In this document: positions 49,006-59,745 of the stretch, piece by piece
Position numbering within the stretch: position 1 is the stretch's first letter
How the letters are laid out: every line of letters starts with the position of its first letter
Origin: Deroplatys truncata
Lineage: Eukaryota > Arthropoda > Insecta > Mantodea > Mantidae
Assembly (NCBI GenBank): GCA_030765065.1
Contig: CM060990.1
Location: forward strand, 676,357,618-676,421,617
Direction: 5' to 3'
DNA length: 64,000 bases
Notes under the pieces: generated by a model
What the model was told of the DNA's origin: nothing
Databases searched by the model: none
Seen by the model: the letters and a program-made list of their open reading frames with translations, nothing else
Program-made: the position numbers and the translations under genes

Positions 49006-50421
49006 ATGGCTTATTGTGGTGAATTTAGTGGCGAGTCAAAGAGGCAGGTATTGCGAAGTCAGGCTCGAAGTATTATATTTAGGGTCTACTCGTTTTTTAA
49101 AAAATGTAACAATGAGGAACACAGAAATCAACTTGATTTCAAAAATCCTCAACAGCTTACTGCTAAAGCGTGTTGTGTCGGTAAAGCAAGTGTGTCTCGC
49201 ATTTGCGGAGAGGCAAGAAAATCTGTTCCCAGTGATACTCCAGTGTTTGTATCGCCCAGAAAGCACATTGGACCTCCGAAGAGGATTACAAATTTAACTG
49301 ACTTTGACAAGGACGTTGTACGCAGAACTGTTTTCGAGTTTTATGACCAAGGTGAATTCCCAACAATACAGAAAATAACTTGTGCCCTTAGAACTAAAAT
49401 ATCATACACTGGTTCAAATTCATCTACTTATAGAATTTTGAGAGGATTAGGGTTCAGGTACAGAAAGACAAATGATGGGCGACAATTTTTAATGGAGAGG
49501 AGTGACATTGTTGCGGCAAGAATAAAATTCTTACGCAAAATGCACGAAATTCGCAATTCTTGCGATACGAGACCTATATTTTACTTAGATGAGACATGGG
49601 TAAATAAAAACCACACTCAAAATTCAATCTGGCAAGATTCCTCAAAAAAGGGTGGCCTGAAGGTACCTGTTGGAAAAGGCAGTCGACTTATCATTTGTCA
49701 TGTAGGGTCCGCTAAGACAGGATTTGTACCTGAAAGCAAATGGATTTTTCTGTCCAAAACCACCTCAGATTATCACGAAGAGATGACAGCTGATACGTTT
49801 AAAGAATGGTTTTTGAACAGATTCCTAAATTATTTAGAAGAGGGAAGCATAATTATAATGGATAATGCACCATATCATTCGGTTATTGAAAACAAAGTAC
49901 CGAATACTGCCAGTAGAAAGAACGAAATTGTTGAATGGTTGCAAAAAAAGGGGGTTGAATTTTCGGCAACAGAAACTAAAAATGAGTTACTGCAACGAGT
50001 ACTTCCATTTAAAAACCAGGGAAAAGTGTATCAGCTGGATCAACTTGCAATGGAAATGGGACACGAGGTAATCCGCCTCCCCCCTTATCACTGCCAGTAT
50101 AATCCAATTGAGTTAGTATGGGCTCAAATAAAACGAGGGGTTGCAAACAGAAATAACACTTTTAAACTGACTGACGTTGAACGTCTTATTCACGAAGAAA
50201 TTGACAAGGTAACTCAACAAGACTGGGAAGCCTGCGTGAGACATGCAGAAAAACTACAAGAAGACGACTTTTGGAAAGAAATAGGCCGTGACGATATTTT
50301 GGAACCTATCATCATAAATTTGCAAGACTCAGACGATGAAGACAGTGTCAGTGACGAATTGCCTCTTCACGTAACTGATGCCAGTGATACGGATGAGCCA
50401 CTGGCAGTTCCATTGGATTAA
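49006..50421 (+). CDS. DD82E DDE-type transposase (IS630/Tc1/mariner-related), 471 aa
   Basis: An uninterrupted frame from ATG at 49006 (GTGCAATGG, purine at -3 and G at +4) to TAA. The N-terminal half holds two helix-turn-helix regions: about residues 50-72 (KACCVGKASVSRICGEA) and 105-150 (IQKITCALRTKIS to RILRGLGFRYRK). The catalytic core is DDE_3-like: FYLDETW (D195), IIIMDNAPYH (D286) and QYNPIELVWAQIKR (E369). Eighty-two residues separate D286 and E369, against 34-41 in most Tc1/mariner enzymes. The insert contains a SAP-like helical stretch (EIVEWLQKKGVEF to NELLQRV, about 307-332). The C-terminus is acidic. DD82E spacing is, as I recall, that of the Sailor group. The triad is intact and the frame unbroken, so it could be active. 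It would cut and join transposon ends in the nucleus. Confidence 0.9.
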   Translation: MAYCGEFSGESKRQVLRSQARSIIFRVYSFFKKCNNEEHRNQLDFKNPQQLTAKACCVGKASVSRICGEARKSVPSDTPVFVSPRKHIGPPKRITNLTDFDKDVVRRTVFEFYDQGEFPTIQKITCALRTKISYTGSNSSTYRILRGLGFRYRKTNDGRQFLMERSDIVAARIKFLRKMHEIRNSCDTRPIFYLDETWVNKNHTQNSIWQDSSKKGGLKVPVGKGSRLIICHVGSAKTGFVPESKWIFLSKTTSDYHEEMTADTFKEWFLNRFLNYLEEGSIIIMDNAPYHSVIENKVPNTASRKNEIVEWLQKKGVEFSATETKNELLQRVLPFKNQGKVYQLDQLAMEMGHEVIRLPPYHCQYNPIELVWAQIKRGVANRNNTFKLTDVERLIHEEIDKVTQQDWEACVRHAEKLQEDDFWKEIGRDDILEPIIINLQDSDDEDSVSDELPLHVTDASDTDEPLAVPLD

Positions 50422-50429
50422 AAGCACAG

Positions 50430-50850
50430 GTAATTCATATCCTATAATTATATAACACTTAAAAAATACGTACGTAGCATGCGAGTATATTCCCAATTAT
50501 GAATTTAAACACCAGGAGAATTACAAAAGTTTAGATAATTCAGTTTGGGTTGCTTTACGTCGACCATTCTAGCGACAGGCAGATGTGAGAGTGAGAGGGA
50601 AATATGAAAAGAGTGGGGGTAACGAGGTGGCAACGCTGTGCACGCAAATGCATCTTATTCGCTGTAGCTCAGAACTCTTCCCATTTGAAACTAATAGTAG
50701 TCGCTTTGCGGGTAGTACCGTTATAATCCCTCTTTTGTGTCGTAATGTGCAGAATTTCCTCAAGAACAAGGTGACGAATACCTGCATAGCAGCATATCTC
50801 ATACGTAAACCAGTGGTGAACAAATGTTAAAGCTTACATTTCAAAGGTAA
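50430..50850. other. 3' flank of the transposase
   Basis: No consensus poly(A) signal seen close to the stop. Two complementary frames (50569-50823 minus, 50585-50830 plus) overlap and neither is recognised. Confidence 0.4.
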
Positions 50851-51581
50851 TAGTGCATTGCGCTGATGGCCACTTCCCATTAGCGACCCGGCTAATGAGG
50901 TCATTATGAAGGAGCTGTCAATCAATGCGGTTTAAGGAAAAATTACCAGGTTAGACAACTAAGACCACAGATAGAAGGAAGAAAAGGATTAAACAAATCT
51001 TCACAAAACATTAGTATAACTGTATATTAAGTAAAAGATTTAATTTGATTTAGTTAATATTAATACTTATTATTTAGGCAGTTTTGTGTAAAACAATTTA
51101 CCTCGATGAATTTGAAATAACAATATCAAACACCTGTGATGGTGTTACTGAAAGACGTGGTAGGGAATTTGTATGTTTCTCGAAATCTCTACCCCTCATT
51201 TATCCTACATTTGCTAGAAAATGGTTTTAAAGTTTCCTGTTTGCATGTTGTATTGTTTATGGAAATACATAACTTAAAACCCAATGTTCTCAGAAATTAT
51301 ATATTGTAATTTTTCGCACTTAAAATGCTAGTTACGATGCAGCATATCAGTGCGAAATTTTAATTTCTCTGCAGCCTACCTATTGCTTTTCATAAAAACG
51401 CCCACCAAATGTTTCTGATATTAGAATGGGAAATAAAATGTATATCTTGAATTCTCTAGGAATAATCTACAAAACCATCTTTACTTTATGTGAATTTCAT
51501 GCAACTTAAAACCATAATGAATAGACAAAAACCTTTTATACAAAAAAATCTAATCTCAAGAAAATGTTCAAAATAATCTTT

Positions 51582-52410
51582 ACTTTCTCTACTATGTATA
51601 GTAAGTAGGGGAAGTATTGCATTCCACCCACAAATTTGATACCGAGATTTCACAGGAAATACATGTTTTGAGGTGCACTAAATGGATATAAAGCATTCTT
51701 GGACACATGACCGCGCGCGCGTGCGTGTGTGTCTGTCTGTGAACAGCATAACTAAGAAAAGAACAGTCGGATAAACACCAAACTTGGTATTTAAATTCAG
51801 TACCTTCCAGAGATGTGACACGAAGGTTTTCAACAAAATCCCTCCACTCCAGTTTACCCTTCACATGGAACATTTTTCGAAAATTTTAATTTTCTCAAAA
51901 ATGGCTCTAACGATTTTTAATAAAATACTATAAGTTTAAGACATTTTTATGGCAAATGAATTGTATATCTCGAATTTTCTGGGAATGTCTCCAAAAGTAT
52001 TCTTCATTGTGAACGACTTTTGCATAACTGGTAAACCATAAGAGATAGGCAAAATTTTACTACACAAAAAATGTAGATCACATTAAAATACAGAATTTAT
52101 GTTATATACGCTTTTTTGTTGAGTGAACCATTTTCGAGATATTGCTTGTTATCCCCTTAAATTTTCCAATACTTTTTCTCAAATGGGAATTCATTATTCA
52201 TTTTTTTTATGTCCGGGACATACAAAGAGAATGGAATGCACCACATACCAACCAGCTCTTAAAAGATTTGACTATCGCTTAAATACTACCATATTCCCCT
52301 TGCACGCACAAGAAAATTAGCAATAAGATTAACATCTCGATATCTCGATTAACATGAAACATATGGGAATAAGCGTTTGTAAAAATAGTTTGTACAAGAG
52401 TAGAGAAAGT
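51582..52410 (+). mobile_element. R-family element, best delimited copy (829 bp)
   Basis: Starts ACTTTCTCTACTATGTATAG and ends GAGTAGAGAAAGT; the terminal 12 bases ACTTTCTCTACT are an exact inverted repeat. Contains a (GC/GT) alternating run near 51712-51740. Same order of internal phrases as the left-arm module. No target-site duplication was resolved. Confidence 0.7.
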
Positions 52411-52419
52411 CATGTGAGT

Positions 52420-53515
52420 GTAACACATCAGATTTGTTCCCTAATGTATTATAGAAATATTTCTTGTCGTATGTTTACAGTTCCCACATGTAAGTATATC
52501 TGCACAGTATGCCATTCTTTTTTTTTCAAATCTCATAAAAAACGAGAAATATGATGCGGTACACCTACATGACTTTCCCTGTTTCTTACAATTTCACAGG
52601 TATTTACTATTCATACAAAATGCAATTCTTCATTTTGTGAAAATGTTCATATCACATACTTGGAAGATATAGCACTTAATTGAATCAGGGACCTGAAAAC
52701 ATGTATTTTCGAGTGTAAACTCGCCTTAGGTAGGTTGTAGAGAAAGCAAGCCGACTTTCTTGCATAAGCAAGAGCATGGCGAATAAACATAGTAAAGTCA
52801 TACAGCTTCATTTGAAATCACTTCTAGCCAAACATTTTGAGCATTATTAAGGCAGGATTTGAGGTATCACTTTTGAGACGAATACTATAATATGCAAGGG
52901 CAATGCAACGTTCGGTTGGAATACAATACTTTCTTACCTACCATCTAGAGGAAGTAAAAACGGGAATGTTAACTTTGTAAGAATTCTTAAGTTTTGCTGA
53001 AAGTTTAATTCAAGTGGTCAAACATATGTAAGCTGTTGAAAATACATTCCCTAGCAATTTCTTTTTCTGAATCGTGATTATGTTCCCCAACAAGTCTGTA
53101 ATTCATGTCGTTAGATACCTCAGAGAAGAAATGCGCGTTTCAGTTTTTACGTGTGCATCGCCATTTCTGAGTGGCCAGGTAAGCTGCACTTTGCGATATT
53201 TGAAAATTTCAATAACCCGCAACTCGCGGTTCCGTTTGCTGTACATGGAATAGATATTCATTAATAAACACAGTATAAAAAGCAAGATGAAGTCTGAGAA
53301 TGTCTTGATCGTCAGCGCAATACCAATACCTAGTTGGATATAAATTTAAAATGTTAGCGAAAATTTTCCTGCAAATTAACTTTTAAGATTTTTGACAAGG
53401 GAAAAGTTGGATATAAATGTAACACTTTAACGAAAACCTTTCCTACAAATAAATTTTTTAAACTTTATTCTGATGTACCAAAGCCTGTCCACTTTCTTGT
53501 AACTGAGGTCCCATT
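52420..53515. other. Unassigned interior DNA
   Basis: A degraded R-like tail phrase (GTTGGAATACAATACTTTCT near 52915 and GAGGAAGTAAAAACGGGAA near 52950) is present. A ~60-bp phrase with GTTGGATATAAAT repeats near 53335 and 53407. Nothing else recognised. Confidence 0.4.
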
Positions 53516-53619
53516 TGAGTAACCAATTTTTTCTTAAACCGCGGTGATTGACGGGTCCTTCCTAACGATTCTTATTAGGCGGATCCTAATGGATTTTGGC
53601 CATCGGCGCACTGCAACAA

Positions 53620-54265
53620 CACCGATTTCAAGTACTGTCTTCGACAGCAAAGAAAGTCTCCGGGGAATGAAGGCAGGGGGAAATTGCTGATTAGACGTGG
53701 TCCGAACGCTGCCTAATTGCTTATGGTACCCTTATTTATGACACACATGACAGCTCAGTTACAGCTCTGAATAGTTTTACTTTGGTGTTCTGTGTTTTAC
53801 GCATAGCATGCATTCTCCGTCACACATATTCACTGTCCTTGTCGCACTGTTTCCAAACAGATAAGGGTAACACATTCCTGTCAGGGAGTTTTTCTCTGTT
53901 GGCGAACAGTAACATTTACTTCTTCAGTTCATTAAAAAAACAAACAAAACTTTTTCATGTTTATTACGGAAGAGAAGCTTTTTGCGAGAAAACGTAAAAT
54001 TGGCAAGAAAATTACACCATTAAATCGCCTACCAGTATCATGAAATATTGAGATACTTTTAGACGGAGCTATAAAATATTTTTCACGTTAATCGTTAATA
54101 ACGAAAAAAGATGGCTCTATCCACGAGCTCTCCAGGTGTAGGGAAGATAGACATGTCTATTTACCTGCTCAATTCTATATGCCACATATCTTTTCATAAT
54201 TGACATAAATAAGGAAAATACCATCCAGATCTTCTACATAAACAACTCCACTTGCACATATATCT
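53620..54265. other. Unassigned interior DNA
   Basis: No motif recognised in the 71-codon + frame at 53782-53997 or around it. Confidence 0.4.
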
Positions 54266-54270
54266 CATAA

Positions 54271-54603
54271 ACACATTATTCCTCTCCATCCCCATATAAA
54301 ATCCATATTAAACACACATAATTCCTGTCCCTCCGCATATAAAATCTATATTAAACACACACAATTCCTCTCCATCCCCATATAAAATCCATATTAAACA
54401 CACGTTATTCCTCTCCCTCCCCATATAAAATCTATATTAAACACATTATTCCTCTCCATCCCCATATAAAATCTATAATAAACACATAATTCCTCTCCAT
54501 CCCCATATAAAATCCATATTAAACACACATAATTCCTCTCCCTCCCCATATAAATTAAACACATAATTCCTCTCCATCCCTATACAAAATCCATATTAAA
54601 CGC
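54271..54603 (+). repeat. Minisatellite, ~45-bp unit, about 8 copies
   Basis: Unit of the type TTCCTCTCCATCCCCATATA followed by AAATCCATATTAAACACAC. Copies vary by point changes and one has a deletion near 54550. Repeats abut without spacers. Confidence 0.95.
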
Positions 54604-54789
54604 AGTAAATATTTTTCCACACATTATTTAAATATAAAAAGAAAAACCTACATTGAAGGAATGTGTAAAAATGCTGTTTCATTGGGCGACAATAAACAAA
54701 AAAGTCAACTTGAATTTTTTTAAGGTGCTCGGCTTAAACAAATAAAATAAAATAAGAGGAGAGGCTCTCTTATGGTGTGCAGGAACTTG

Positions 54790-55060
54790 AAACATTTCCA
54801 TTGGCAAACAGAGCTGACACCCAGAGTTGGGCACTTGGGTCAAGTCAGTGCGAATACGCTGGGACTTTAACATTTGCTAGCACCATCTTCGTGGAGTTGG
54901 GCACTCGGGTCAAGTCAGTACGCATGCGCTGGAACTTTTAACTTTTGCCAGCAAGGCAGAGCACCATATTTGCGAAGTTGGGCACTCGGGTCAAGCCAGT
55001 GTGCATGCGCTGGGACTTAACATTTGCTAGCAAGGCACAGCACAGTCATCGTGGAGTTGA
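54790..55060 (-). repeat. Terminus-like ~90-bp modules at the inner end of the right arm
   Basis: Three imperfect copies of a module with GTTGGGCACTCGGGTCAAG, a CGCATGCGC palindrome and TTTGCTAGCAAGGC (near 54830, 54900 and 54975). The first phrase resembles the outer terminus GGGGTTGGGCTATTGGGTCAA. The left arm has two such modules (about 45030-45148). Confidence 0.8.
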
Positions 55061-55498
55061 GCACTTGGGTATAAAATAGTTTTTAATCATACCAATGGAT
55101 GACAAATGTAAGGTACTTGTCGCTGGCCAGGTTCCACATAATTATGCACATTGCTCCCAAAAATATTTGGTTCAATTTTAAGTGGTTTAATGCAAAAGTT
55201 GTATGAATATTCTATGGGAAGGAGGGTCGTTTTCTATTCAACCTATAAATGGAGATAGATTTCGAAGTTCAGTTTTTACTTTCTCTACCACGTACCTGGT
55301 AGGCAGAGAAGGTATTGCATTCCACCCAAAAATTCAATACCAAGATTTCACAGGAAAACATGTTTTGAGAGCCCCTGAATCCAAAAAGAGCATGTTTAGA
55401 AAAAGCTCCCGCGCACTCGCGTGTGTGTTTTAACAGCATAACTCAAAACCGAAAAGTCGGATAAATACCAAATATTATACTTAGGCTCAGTAACTTCC

Positions 55499-55750
55499 TT
55501 CCCGAGGTCGCGGGTTCAACCCTGGCAGAGGGCGATGAATTTTTTCGGGCGTAAGAATCCTTAGCACGGCTTCCTTCGGAAGGGAAGTAAAGCCGGTGGT
55601 CCTGTGTCATAGATTTACGGCACTTAAAAGAACCTCAAGCCTGATAAGAGGCCTCTGAGCAAAATTTCCAGTCTTTCACGTCCAATATAGAATGGGACGC
55701 TAAGAATCATAGTAGTTAAACAGCGTCCATAAATAAAACTCAATTTCATT
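55499..55750 (+). mobile_element. SINE inserted in the right arm only, 12-bp TSD
   Basis: 5'-truncated copy beginning at the B-box region (GAGGTCGCGGGTTCAACCC) and ending in AATAAAACTCAATTTCATT. Flanks TCAGTAACTTCC at 55487-55498 and 55751-55762 are a direct 12-bp duplication. The left arm keeps the empty site (GAAGTTACTGAGCC near 44610). It is nearer to a consensus than the array SINE copies. Confidence 0.9.
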
Positions 55751-56718
55751 TCAGTAACTTCCAAAGATGCGACACGAAGAATTTCAAGAAAATTCCTTCA
55801 TCCCAAACTACTGTTTTCATGGAACATTCTGTACTGCACAACAAATGTATACTGCTTTATAACCAATTTATTTCAAATAAGATTTTTTTTTGGCGGCGTC
55901 ACCACTTCCGAGATATTCATTATTAATGTTGGATTTGTTTAATGCTTTGTCGTTCTTTTTAAGTCCCACAGACTTTCGATGTTTCTGGCGATTGCATGGA
56001 AACAGTGTGGAATTTTAAAGCCAGCGTAAAGCGTCCAGTTCTAAAGCATTTGACTATCGCTGTTCGCATTATGTGTGTAATGTAGTTATTTCTACAACAG
56101 TTTATTTGGATTTCAATGTATAGACAGAAAAATAATCTGATGTATTGCACTCACATGACTTTCTCTACTCCTGTACACACTTTTGTACAAATGTTTATTC
56201 TCCATCTACTTCATGTTAATCTCATGGCTAATTTTCTTGTAGGTACAAGGGGAATATGGTGGGCTTTACGCGAGTCAAATCTTTAAGTATTGGAAAATTC
56301 AAACAAATAATAAGGAATACCTCGGAAATGGTACACTCGACCCCCCCAAAAAAGGTATATGACAAATTGTGTGTTTGAGAAAATCAAAATGGTCGAAACA
56401 TTTTCCATGTAAAGGGTAGTCTGGAGTGGGGGATTTCCTTTAAAACCTTCGTGACACATCCTTGAAAGATAGTAAATTCAAAGTTTCGTATTTATCCGAC
56501 TTTTCGTTTTTGAGTTATGCTGTTCGCAGCCTGACAGACATGTTTCAAAAGTGCTTTATTGGGATTCAGGGCACCTCAAAACATGCATTTCCGATGGAAT
56601 CTCGACATCGAAATTTTGGGTGGAATGCAATACTTCCACTGCTTACTATACGTAGTAGAGAAAGTAAGAAGCTTTAGCAAGAATAGGAACCGTAGAATCA
56701 GACGACTGAAAAATCCAA

Positions 56719-56791
56719 TGCCATTGGCGGGATTTGAACCACGAACCTCCCAGTTTTTGTCGAGTTGTTCTAACCATTGAGCTACTATGGC
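56719..56791 (-). other. tRNA-like sequence in the right arm
   Basis: Mirror copy of 43412-43484. The A box here (AGCTCAATGGTTAGAAC) is closer to consensus than the left copy, and the B box GGTTCAAATCC is unchanged. Confidence 0.65.
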
Positions 56792-57338
56792 AACATGCAA
56801 GTATGGCATTAAATTCGTTAGTTGCTTATCATTTTTCCGATAAACCTAATTTAAGATCTACTGCTATTATGCTGAAATTCCATGAATATATTGTCCTTTA
56901 ATCTCGATTTTCACATTTCGCGTGCAATTTTCTTGTGTTATCTACTGTTTTTGGTACTATTATTAAGAGATAGTATTAAAAACGTATGCACATCGAGTAA
57001 CTGACACACCGTTTCTTAAGTAATTAACTGGACAGATAAACAGGCTATAAAAACGTACATGTGACTGTTACACCGTGTTTTAAACAAGTCATAAATATGT
57101 AGGTTGTGTGACTGTCACAGCGTTTTATTTGGTGTACAAATAAACACGTGTTTAAAGCGTACATTGTGTGACTGTTACACGGTCTCCTCTAGTGCTTTTA
57201 ATGCTTACTTCGCGCGTATGGTCCCCCTGTTTCTCCTCGTCCCGCATCATAACAGACGACGTCACGCAGAAGTTTTACCCCGTGCGCATGCGCCAGGACT
57301 TAGAATAACAGCTTGACCCAATAGCCCAACCCCTACCC

Positions 57339-57344
57339 TTTATA
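57339..57344 (+). repeat. Target-site duplication TTTATA, right
   Basis: Partner of 42873-42878. Confidence 0.75.
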
Positions 57345-58880
57345 GCACAAACCCCACTAACAATATAAATCCAAGTTAAACCTGCATAAAAAGCACCAAT
57401 CAGTGCAACTATATGGCTCAGATTAATGGTTACAACATTGAAAATACAACAGCTCTAAACCGACACAGCTTGTAAACATGAACATTTTACACAAGAATTT
57501 CAGCACCTCAAAAACTATAAAACATTCTAAAACTTCTATATATTTAGAACCTTTTTTCTTAAGCTTTAGGAGACAAAGGTTTTAAACATTATGAACTCTC
57601 ATACGAATTTATGCACACACTGCTGTAAGCAATCAAACAAAAATATCTCAAGTTTGGCAGAAATGCTGCAATAAAACTCACTGGGATTAATGTAACCTTG
57701 AAATCTTCAGGAGTTAAAACAGAATGGACAAATGGCATTAAAAACAGAAAGCAAAATTGAAGTTACAAGCTATGAGTTACTTATTAAAATAGTTGCAACA
57801 CAATAAGTGACACCTACTGCCACTAGAGTTAATAAACTCTCACAAAAGTACAAAAGTAAAACACCCAACCTTAACAAAGTTTATAAGCATATGAAATAAT
57901 TATGGACTTTAATGGAATTAATAAAGAAGAACACTGGCAATAATCACTTAAAACAGCAGTAAGCTAGCAACAACCTATTAAGTCAAAAGCACATGGTGCT
58001 AAAGATATGATGAACAAAGAACCTATTACCAGAGGCAAGTAAATGAGAGAATTTGAAAATAAGAGTGAATATATAACTTTGGTGTTACCGGAATTCTATA
58101 AAAAAATTTAAATCCCAAACCTAACTTAAACTTTTGAGGCTAAACACAAAGAAACTCCAACCACGTGGAGAGCCAAAACCACGATACCTGGACTTATAAA
58201 GAAAAAATACCCCACCAAAATCAGCAGAATTTCAAATTTATGGCCTTAAAATGTAAACTAGAATAAAGATAACGTTAGCAAGAACGATACATCAAATATA
58301 CCAAAGGGGAAAAAGAAAGAAAAAAAATTCCACGTGATGAGAATGACTTCGTATACTATCATTTCTACCTCCAAAAGAATTACATTTTTAAAACTAGCAA
58401 AACCTTATTCATACCCAAGCGCCTTCACCAATCTTGTCACGGCTATACCATAATCATTCCGAAATCCTAACCTCCTAGCTCAGCCGAACAAAGGGGACGT
58501 GAAAACTAACACTACTCGCTTGGCTGTGCAATACCGAGGACCAGGAAACATAGTACGGGAAGCCTAAATGAACAAGATTCAACTTACAAATAACACAATT
58601 TATTACTAAATTCCAGAAGTACCTTTAACCTCCAGGATAATTCTGAAGCCATGTCCCGACAGGAGGTTGGGCACAGTCACATGTTCCTCTCACTATACAC
58701 CACAGACTGGGGCATCCAAACATCCATTAACTAATCAGTAGGACCAACATTTGAATCAAGCCTTCCAGTATACAAACATAAGCAGGTGTACCACACTAAT
58801 TCTTACGAAGGCTTGACTCAACGCAAGGCTTACTATACTTTGGTGTTCTGTGGGGCTTACCAACCAAGTGCTCGCCACAA
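57345..58880. other. Unassigned DNA right of the 14.5-kb element
   Basis: AT-rich, no frame of note. The stretch 58450-58870 has different composition and on the minus strand an AATAAA inside GTAATAAATTGTG (about 58600), so it might be part of a minus-strand LTR. That is weak. Confidence 0.4.
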
Positions 58881-58884
58881 TATG

Positions 58885-59745
58885 AAGTCAGACCTTGGAA
58901 CTGTATGTGCTTCCAAGTTACAATAGAGTGTTCGTTCAGTTACAATACAACAGTTACAAGTATGCATATCATGTGAGACCTTAGAACTGCCGGTATTTCC
59001 AAGTTACAAAAGAGAGTTCGTTGTGCAACAATACAACAGTTTCAAGTATTTATATAATGTGAGCCCTTGGAACTGTCCGTGCTTAAAGTTACAATAGAGA
59101 GTACCTTGTGTTACAACACAGCAGTTAAAAGTATGTATATAATGTGAGAACTTGGAACTGTCCGTGCCTTCAAGTTTCAATAGAGATCACACTGTGTTAC
59201 AATATAAGAGCTACAAGAGTATTTTGTGTTGTAATACAACAGTTACAAGTATCTATATGATGTGAGACCTAGGAGCTATCCCTACTTTCAAGATACAATA
59301 GAGAGTATGCTGTGTTGCAACAGTTACAAGCATGTATATGATGCAAGACTTTGTAATTATCTGTTCTTCCAAGTTACAATAGAGAGTACGTTGGTCACAA
59401 TACAACAGATACAAGAATGTGTGTGATATGAGACTTTGGAATCGTCCCTACTTCCAAGTTACAATATGTAGTATATTGTATTACAACAGTTACAAGTATG
59501 TATATGATGTGAGACCTTGGAACCGTTCCTGATTCCAAGAGAGAATTAAGTGTATGTTGTGTACAACAGTTAGAAGAACCTATATGATGCGAGACTTTAA
59601 CTATCCATGCTTCCAACTTACAATACAGAGTATACTGTGTTACAATACAAGAGTTACAAGAGTTTGTTTGTATTGCAATACAACAGCTACAGTTATGTAT
59701 CTGATGTGAGACATAGGAACTGTCCCTGCTTCAAGTATCTTTCCA
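58885..59745 (+). repeat. Minisatellite, ~83-bp unit, about 10 copies
   Basis: Unit of the type CAAGTTACAATAGAGAGTAC, then ACAATACAACAGTTACAAGT, then GATGTGAGACCTTGGAACTG. Phase markers GTGAGACC occur near 58973, 59055, 59141, 59261, 59346, 59426, 59509, 59587 and 59705. Copies differ by many substitutions, so the array is old. Confidence 0.9.

Larger units (their letters stand above)
50852..53614. repeat. Inner inverted repeat pair (~93 bp, 50852-50945 and 53522-53614)
   Basis: The left arm has CGCTGATGGCC, then TCAATCAATGCGGTTTAAGG and AAAAATTA; the reverse complement of the right arm has CGCCGATGGCC, TCAATCACCGCGGTTTAAGA and AAAAATTG. Identity is roughly 70 percent. The 2.76 kb they enclose includes an R module. 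They may be the ends of an old nested element; no transposase between them. Confidence 0.55.
42879..57338 (+). mobile_element. 14.46-kb inverted-repeat element carrying a DDE transposase
   Basis: The ends are GGGTAGGGGTTGG at 42879 and its inverse CCAACCCCTACCC ending at 57338. Homology between the two arms begins exactly there and the flanks are unrelated beyond the direct repeat TTTATA (42873-42878 and 57339-57344). Arms span 42879-45148 and about 54939-57338, aligned along nearly their whole length at high identity. Inside lie one intact DD82E transposase, R-family modules, a hAT fragment, an inner inverted repeat and minisatellites. Each arm has terminus-like sequences at its inner end, so it may be a composite of two inverted elements. 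The 6-bp duplication does not fit the TA duplication expected of IS630/Tc1 relatives, so the resident transposase may not be the one that moved this unit. Confidence 0.85.
54939..57338 (-). repeat. Right inverted arm (~2.4 kb, with SINE)
   Basis: Reverse complement of the left arm in the same order. Differences: a 252-bp SINE insertion (55499-55750), a short extra stretch near 57130-57155, and an additional terminus-like module. The terminal copy has a full GCGCATGCGC (57284-57293) where the left end reads GCGCATGCAC. Confidence 0.9.

Noticed and set aside
48390-50700. TIRs specific to the DDE transposase (TTTCAAATGGGA-like phrases at about 48396 and, inverted, 50687)
   Set aside because: Only about 12 bases match and flanking alignment fails; no TA duplication at symmetric positions.
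54271-54603. CRISPR-like repeats
   Set aside because: Copies are contiguous with no unique spacers; it is a minisatellite.
42879-57338. Polinton/Maverick element
   Set aside because: Size, long TIRs and a 6-bp TSD would fit, but termini do not start with AG and no DNA polymerase B, packaging ATPase, protease, capsid or Polinton integrase frame is present.
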